This document shows, one piece after another, positions 1 through 4,004 of a stretch of 6,725 nucleotides of DNA. Every line of letters begins with the position of its first letter. The first letter of the stretch is position 1. Below the pieces are notes generated by a model. It worked only from the letters and a program-made list of their open reading frames with translations, searched no databases and was not told where the DNA came from. Origin of the DNA: Lachnospiraceae bacterium (GTDB lineage: Bacteria; Bacillota; Clostridia; Lachnospirales; Lachnospiraceae). The position numbers were made by a program, and so were the translations under genes. The stretch covers positions 1 to 6,725 of the forward strand of contig JAFUUM010000029.1 in the NCBI GenBank assembly GCA_017477805.1. Direction: 5' to 3'.

Positions 1-1627
1 AGGGCGCAGAGAAAAGATAGAGATAGGTATGCTCGCCGTGATAGATCAGTTCCTCACTTCCGGCACCGACAAAGGTCATTACATAGGCCTTCAGGTTTTC
101 TTCCAGGGGTGTGCTGCTGTAGACCAGCAAACGCCGATCTCCCTTCAGGTCGGATAGTACCGTTCCCAGGACTTCAGGATCCGTCAGGGCATCCGCCCGG
201 GTTGTAAAGGTTTCCCCGTGGAGGGATAACAGTTCGGTATCTTCAATCACAAGATGAGGCGTGGACTCGATGAACACGGCTTTTACATCCGGAAATTCCG
301 ACTGCAGCCGGGCTTTCGCTTCGGTATAGCCGTCAACGACGATCTCATCTTTCAGCCGGGAAGCCTGGAGGCATCCGGCAAAAACGGTGATCAAAAGGAT
401 CCCAAGAAATACGATGTATTCCGGGCAGGGCTTTTTCCCGGTGGAACAGAGCAGGAAGATCCGATAGAGGATCTGAGCCGGATACAGGATGAGCAGCGGA
501 TAGATCATGTACATATACCGCTCGGCGATGCCGGAATTCAGCATGGCCACAATGACAAAATAGCAGAATGCACTGAGCAGGACCGTGAGATCCAAAAGGA
601 TGGCGGAACTGTTCAGTGTTTTTTTATGCAGGCATAGGGCAGTTACCCAAATGGCGATGCCCAAAAACAGGATGGTCACGGGATAGAGGATCTGCGCCGG
701 GCAGCCGTCTGCAAACAGGTTTCGGAACACGGCTTCGTAGTAGAGGCCGAGGTGCTTCAGGCAGGCGGTGAGTCCCTGGCTTCGGAGGGCTACCGCATCC
801 ACGTCGGCGCCGACGCCTCCAAAGATCTGATGAAGCATGGCGGGAAAACAGAGGACTGCAAGGAGAAGCCCGCCGCAGGAGGAGAGTACACAAAGGAGGA
901 TCTGCTTATAGTCCTTCCGGAACAGCAGGTACACACAGGAACTTCCCAGGACAAAAAAGGCGTAGATGACGAAGGTGGTCTGGGTCAGCTGCCCCAGGGC
1001 GGTGATCATCAAGATAAGAAGGGCGGTCCGAAACTTTCCGCTCTTTTTCCGCGCTTCCTTTTTGATCAGACCGGTATAGGCAACGTACAGAAGGCTCACC
1101 CCGAAAAAGGTCAGGGCTGCATACATCCGGATGTAAAGGGTTGTGGAGATCCCGGCGGCGCCAAAACCGTAGAGGATCATGGGGACATAAGGAAAAAAGC
1201 GGATTTCCGGAAACAGTTCCCGCCCGAACCGGTATAAGATCACCTCGGTCCCTAGGAAAAACAAGAGATTCAAAAGAAGAGCAAACCACTTGCTGAATAC
1301 TCCCGGAAACAGGGAAGAGAGCAGATGCAACAATGAATAATAAAGAGGGGGATGCACATCCGCTGCCTGGTTATACCAAACGGAATCAAATGAAAACCGG
1401 GAGGCATCATTTGTGGCAAGATAATCCAGGAAAAACTCCGGACCGTGCCACGCACCAAGGTAGCCGTCGGATTCATACAAAAAGGGCTGATAATAACTGT
1501 TAGAGAGTCCGTAAGTCCATAATTCATCCACGTAATAGCCGGATTTTACATGGAACAGGAGAAGATAAAATACGGTTAACAAAAGCAGGAGGCCGGGGAA
1601 TGCGGCCTTTTCCATTTTCATTGCCAT
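1..1627 (-). CDS. GT-C fold membrane glycosyltransferase, family 39-like (3' end cut by window edge)
   Basis: A single frame stays open for 542 codons from ATG at 1627 to the left edge, with no stop seen, so the gene is partial at its C-terminus. The protein begins with a short Lys-containing N-terminus and a hydrophobic helix (about residues 10-26). Next comes YYVDELWTYG (31-40), whose Asp34-Glu35 pair in the first outer loop is the usual place for the GT-C catalytic acid. VHPPLYYSLLHLL (91-103) is the hallmark HPPLYY motif of family 39/ArnT-PMT proteins. YIRMYA (165-170) and ERYMYMIYPLL (369-379) also match that family. About ten further hydrophobic helices lie between roughly 115 and 420. 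A soluble tail from about 425 probably faces outside. By family, such enzymes move a sugar from a polyprenyl-phosphate donor to a cell-envelope acceptor; donor and acceptor cannot be read here. Start choice: AAAGGA lies 8 nt upstream of 1627, but in-frame ATGs at 1621 and 1615 are possible. The gene is divergent from uvrB. Confidence 0.85.
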   Translation of the reverse strand, partial: MAMKMEKAAFPGLLLLLTVFYLLLFHVKSGYYVDELWTYGLSNSYYQPFLYESDGYLGAWHGPEFFLDYLATNDASRFSFDSVWYNQAADVHPPLYYSLLHLLSSLFPGVFSKWFALLLNLLFFLGTEVILYRFGRELFPEIRFFPYVPMILYGFGAAGISTTLYIRMYAALTFFGVSLLYVAYTGLIKKEARKKSGKFRTALLILMITALGQLTQTTFVIYAFFVLGSSCVYLLFRKDYKQILLCVLSSCGGLLLAVLCFPAMLHQIFGGVGADVDAVALRSQGLTACLKHLGLYYEAVFRNLFADGCPAQILYPVTILFLGIAIWVTALCLHKKTLNSSAILLDLTVLLSAFCYFVIVAMLNSGIAERYMYMIYPLLILYPAQILYRIFLLCSTGKKPCPEYIVFLGILLITVFAGCLQASRLKDEIVVDGYTEAKARLQSEFPDVKAVFIESTPHLVIEDTELLSLHGETFTTRADALTDPEVLGTVLSDLKGDRRLLVYSSTPLEENLKAYVMTFVGAGSEELIYHGEHTYLYLFSAP

Positions 1628-1635
1628 GAGGCTTT

Positions 1636-1641
1636 TCCTTT
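1636..1641 (-). promoter_or_regulatory. Ribosome binding site of the glycosyltransferase gene
   Basis: Read on the minus strand, AAAGGA stands 8 nt before the ATG at 1627. It favours this ATG over the in-frame ATGs 2 and 4 codons later, which would leave the site too far upstream. Confidence 0.65.
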
Positions 1642-1650
1642 CGGGTTCGG

Positions 1651-1668
1651 AGACTTCTGTAAAAGTCT
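1651..1668 (-). other. Small hairpin in the presumed leader of the glycosyltransferase gene
   Basis: AGACTT (1651-1656) and AAGTCT (1663-1668) form a perfect 6-bp inverted repeat around a 6-nt loop. It lies about 9 nt upstream of the ribosome binding site of the leftward gene and does not include that site. It has no T tract in either direction, so it does not look like a terminator. A stem this short may be chance. Confidence 0.3.
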
Positions 1669-1679
1669 GTCCTGTCCGA

Positions 1680-1688
1680 ATTTTACCA
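1680..1688 (-). promoter_or_regulatory. Candidate extended -10 promoter for the glycosyltransferase gene
   Basis: On the minus strand TGGTAAAAT reads as an extended -10: TGn followed by TAAAAT, one mismatch from TATAAT. No good -35 hexamer is visible at 16-18 bp, so the call rests on the extended -10 alone. Transcription would start near 1673 and give a leader of about 46 nt. The LexA box at 1699-1712 would then lie over the -35 region of this promoter. Confidence 0.35.
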
Positions 1689-1698
1689 CAGATATACG

Positions 1699-1712
1699 CG
1701 AACAAATGTTCT
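1699..1712. promoter_or_regulatory. LexA (SOS) operator in the divergent promoter region
   Basis: CGAACAAATGTTCT has the Gram-positive LexA/DinR layout CGAAC-N4-GTTCG with only the last base differing. The core GAAC-N4-GTTC is a perfect dyad. LexA represses such sites until RecA-ssDNA filaments trigger its self-cleavage. uvrB is a classical SOS gene in Bacillus subtilis, so the position upstream of uvrB fits. The box ends 8 bp before the best -35 of uvrB and also covers the -35 zone of the candidate leftward promoter, so it could act on either or both genes. Confidence 0.82.
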
Positions 1713-1720
1713 GAATTTCA

Positions 1721-1749
1721 TAGACATTAAAGTAAAAGAATGGTACACT
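1721..1749 (+). promoter_or_regulatory. Sigma-A-type promoter of uvrB(A)
   Basis: TAGACA (1721-1726, one mismatch from TTGACA) is followed by exactly 17 bp and TACACT (1744-1749, two mismatches from TATAAT). The predicted start of transcription is near 1756, after the upstream in-frame ATG at 1754. This supports translation of uvrB from 1799 and gives a leader of about 43 nt. No second promoter of similar quality was seen before uvrB. Confidence 0.55.
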
Positions 1750-1781
1750 TGCGATGTATCGTTCTTTTTGTGCAGCAACGT

Positions 1782-1787
1782 GGAGGA
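1782..1787 (+). promoter_or_regulatory. Ribosome binding site deciding the uvrB start
   Basis: GGAGGA is a strong Shine-Dalgarno sequence 11 nt before the ATG at 1799. The other in-frame ATG, at 1754, has no purine-rich site before it. Confidence 0.75.
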
Positions 1788-1798
1788 TCCCTGAAAAG

Positions 1799-3769
1799 AT
1801 GGAATTCAAACTTCACTCGGAATATCAACCCACCGGCGACCAGCCCCAGGCCATCAAGGACCTGGTGGATGGTTTTAAGGCCGGCAATCAGTTTCAGACT
1901 CTGCTTGGTGTCACCGGTTCCGGTAAGACCTTTACCATGGCTAATGTCATTGCGGCCCTTAATAAGCCTACCCTGATCATCAGCCATAACAAGACGCTGG
2001 CAGGGCAGCTCTACGGGGAAATGAAAGAATTCTTCCCGGAGAATGCGGTGGAGTATTTCGTATCTTACTACGATTATTACCAGCCCGAGGCCTATGTGCC
2101 CCAGACGGACACCTATATTGCAAAAGACTCCTCCATCAATGATGAGATCGACAAACTCCGCCTTTCCGCGACCGCATCTTTGACAGAGCGGAAGGATGTT
2201 ATTGTGGTGGCTTCCGTATCCTGTATCTACGGTCTGGGAAGTCCCGACGAGTATATGGAACTCACTGTTTCCCTGCGGCCGGGAATGCAAAAGGACCGGG
2301 ATGATGTGCTGCGGGAACTGGTGGCGATCCAGTATAAACGTAATGATATGGATGTGGAACGCGGTACCTTCCGGGTCCGGGGAGATACGGTGGAGATCTG
2401 TCCCGCCCAGGGTGGCGATTATCTGATCCGGGTGGAATTCTTCGGAGACGAGATTGACCGCATCATGGAAGTAGATGCCCTGACGGGAACGCCCCACAGG
2501 GAACTGCAGCATATCATGATCTTCCCTGCTTCTCACTACGTTGTGAAGCAGGAGAGCATCACCCGCGCCTGTGAAGCCATCGAGGCAGAGTGCAAGGAAC
2601 GGGTGCAGTTCTTTAAGGGAGAAGATAAGCTCTTAGAGGCCCAGCGGATTTCCGAGCGTACCGGTTTTGATGTGGAGATGCTGCGGGAAACGGGCTTTTG
2701 CTCCGGCATCGAGAACTACTCAAGGCACTTGAATAACCTGCCACCGGGGACGGCCCCCTTTACGCTGATGGATTATTTCAAAGGGGATTTTTTGATCATC
2801 GTGGATGAGTCCCACATGACCATCCCCCAGATCGGAGCCATGTATGCGGGAGACAGATCGAGAAAGACGACCCTGGTGGATTACGGCTTCCGCCTGCCCT
2901 CTGCATTGGATAACAGACCCTTGAACTTCGGAGAATTTGAGGAACGCATCGATCAGATGCTCTTTGTTTCCGCAACGCCCTCCAAGTACGAGGCAGAGCA
3001 CGAACTCCTCCGGACAGAGCAGATCATCCGCCCTACAGGACTCCTTGATCCCGAGGTGACGGTAAAACCCGTGGAAGGCCAGATCGATGATCTCATCGGA
3101 GAAGTCCGGGCCACGGTGAAAGCCGGGCATAAGGTGTTGATCACAACCCTCACAAAACATATGGCAGAGGATCTTACGGATTATATGGCGGATGTAGGCA
3201 TCCGGGTAAAGTATCTCCATTCCGATATCGATACCCTGGAGCGGGCCCAGATCATCCGGCAGATGAGATTGGATGAGTTCGATGTCCTCGTTGGTATCAA
3301 CCTCTTAAGAGAAGGTCTGGATATCCCGGAGATCGCTCTGGTGGCTATCCTGGATGCGGATAAGGAAGGCTTCCTTCGTTCGGAAACTTCCCTGGTACAG
3401 ACCATCGGCCGTGCGGCACGAAATGCTGACGGACGTGTCATTATGTATGCAGACACCATGACGGACTCCATGAAGGCCGCCATCGAAGAGACGGAAAGAC
3501 GCCGGAAGATCCAGCAGGCTTATAACGAGGCCAACGGCATCACGCCCCAGACCATCAAGAAAGCAGTGCGGGATCTCATCAGTATCTCCAAGGAGATCGC
3601 AAAAGAGGAAGTGGCATTCTCCAAGGATCCCGAGTCCATGTCCAAAAAGGAACTGGAGAAACTCATTGCCGAGACGGAAAAGCGCATGAAGAAGGCGGCA
3701 ACGGAGCTCAACTTCGAACTGGCTGCAACGCTGCGTGACCAGATGCTGGAATTAAAGTCGCATCTGTGA
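1799..3769 (+). CDS. uvrB: Excinuclease ABC subunit B (UvrB), complete
   Basis: UvrB is the damage-verifying helicase-like ATPase of nucleotide excision repair. UvrA loads it at lesions, and it then recruits UvrC for the two incisions. The product is 656 aa, normal for the family. In order: SEYQPTGDQPQAI (7-19); Walker A GVTGSGKT (37-44); the beta-hairpin region rich in Tyr, YYDYYQPEAYVPQTDTY (90-106), which locks onto damaged DNA; the UvrA-interacting domain (about 150-250); Walker B DESH (336-339); SATPS (391-395); and the second helicase lobe with LLREGLDIPE (502-511) and the arginine-finger motif QTIGRAARN (534-542). A C-terminal UVR motif (about 614-650) binds UvrC. All key residues are present and there is no frameshift. 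The ATG at 1799 is chosen because MEFKLHSEYQPTGDQP is the normal family N-terminus and a strong ribosome binding site precedes it. An ATG at 1754 would add 15 atypical residues. The gene ends with two in-frame TGA codons (3767-3772). It probably lies under LexA control and is followed by uvrA on the same strand. Confidence 0.98.
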   Translation: MEFKLHSEYQPTGDQPQAIKDLVDGFKAGNQFQTLLGVTGSGKTFTMANVIAALNKPTLIISHNKTLAGQLYGEMKEFFPENAVEYFVSYYDYYQPEAYVPQTDTYIAKDSSINDEIDKLRLSATASLTERKDVIVVASVSCIYGLGSPDEYMELTVSLRPGMQKDRDDVLRELVAIQYKRNDMDVERGTFRVRGDTVEICPAQGGDYLIRVEFFGDEIDRIMEVDALTGTPHRELQHIMIFPASHYVVKQESITRACEAIEAECKERVQFFKGEDKLLEAQRISERTGFDVEMLRETGFCSGIENYSRHLNNLPPGTAPFTLMDYFKGDFLIIVDESHMTIPQIGAMYAGDRSRKTTLVDYGFRLPSALDNRPLNFGEFEERIDQMLFVSATPSKYEAEHELLRTEQIIRPTGLLDPEVTVKPVEGQIDDLIGEVRATVKAGHKVLITTLTKHMAEDLTDYMADVGIRVKYLHSDIDTLERAQIIRQMRLDEFDVLVGINLLREGLDIPEIALVAILDADKEGFLRSETSLVQTIGRAARNADGRVIMYADTMTDSMKAAIEETERRRKIQQAYNEANGITPQTIKKAVRDLISISKEIAKEEVAFSKDPESMSKKELEKLIAETEKRMKKAATELNFELAATLRDQMLELKSHL

Positions 3770-3786
3770 TGATTCAGGATATCCTC

Positions 3787-3956
3787 CGTGTGAACAGTTC
3801 TTTCGATCCTCCGAGGTCTCTGAACTAAGTTCGCAGGCCTTACGCCAAGCGTTCTTCCACTCGGGAACTCGCTTCGCTCAGACAGCCCTCGTGTCAGAAC
3901 GGCTCCTGATCTGCTCACTAAGTGCCCGACCAGTCGGACGAAAGAACGTTCACACG
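3787..3956. repeat. 170-bp element with inverted terminal arms between uvrB and uvrA (MITE-like or structured RNA)
   Basis: The left arm CGTGTGAACAGTTCTTTCG (3787-3805) is the reverse complement of the right arm CGAAAGAACGTTCACACG (3939-3956), except for one extra A at 3796. The interior is dense in short dyads: GAACTAAGTTC (3822-3832), CACT-A-AGTG (3916-3924), CCGAC-CA-GTCGG (3926-3937), GACA/TGTC (3881-3895), and a longer stem pairing AAGCG (3847-3851) with CGCTT (3870-3874). There is no credible reading frame with a ribosome binding site and no T tract after the right arm. No clear target-site duplication flanks the arms. Terminal inverted repeats, small size, no coding capacity and an intergenic position suggest a MITE-like repeat or a folded non-coding RNA. 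Which of the two cannot be settled from one copy. Confidence 0.6.
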
Positions 3957-3969
3957 TAATAACAGAAAC

Positions 3970-3987
3970 GAAGACAGATGCGTCTTC
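3970..3987 (+). other. Small hairpin just upstream of the uvrA ribosome binding site
   Basis: GAAGAC (3970-3975) and GTCTTC (3982-3987) form a perfect 6-bp stem with the 6-nt loop AGATGC. It ends 3 nt before the uvrA Shine-Dalgarno sequence. With no T tract it is not a terminator. It might affect uvrA translation or mRNA processing, or be chance. Confidence 0.35.
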
Positions 3988-3990
3988 AGA

Positions 3991-3996
3991 AGTAGG
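3991..3996 (+). promoter_or_regulatory. Ribosome binding site of uvrA
   Basis: AGTAGG (one mismatch from AGGAGG) lies 8 nt before the ATG at 4005. An in-frame TAG at 3993-3995 excludes any longer uvrA start. Confidence 0.65.
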
Positions 3997-4004
3997 TTAA
4001 GTGT

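Noticed and set aside
254..1237. Two plus-strand frames (254-637 and 752-1237) opposite the glycosyltransferase
   Set aside because: They are low-complexity, polar translations with no family resemblance, and they lie antisense to a continuous 542-codon membrane-protein frame with good motifs.
624..1527. Three shorter minus-strand frames (624-893, 906-1289, 1270-1527) in the glycosyltransferase region, which could suggest a fragmented gene
   Set aside because: They are in other frames of the same strand. Reading from 1627 gives an unbroken frame to the left edge, so there is no pseudogene or frameshift.
1727..2536. A 269-codon open frame on the minus strand across the uvrB promoter and 5' half
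   Set aside because: It is fully antisense to uvrB, which has complete conserved motifs. Its translation shows no recognisable domain and it has no convincing ribosome binding site.
3520..3918. Minus-strand frame of 132 codons spanning the uvrB end and the spacer element
   Set aside because: Most of it is antisense to uvrB, and the rest is translated repeat DNA of the kind often misannotated as a hypothetical protein.
3787..3956. The inverted arms as an intrinsic terminator of uvrB
   Set aside because: The arms are about 130 nt apart and no T tract follows the right arm, so they do not form a standard terminator.
3944..3962. TTCACA (3949-3954) as -35 of a separate uvrA promoter
   Set aside because: No acceptable -10 lies 16-18 bp downstream (the position reads AGACAG), so an independent uvrA promoter is not supported.
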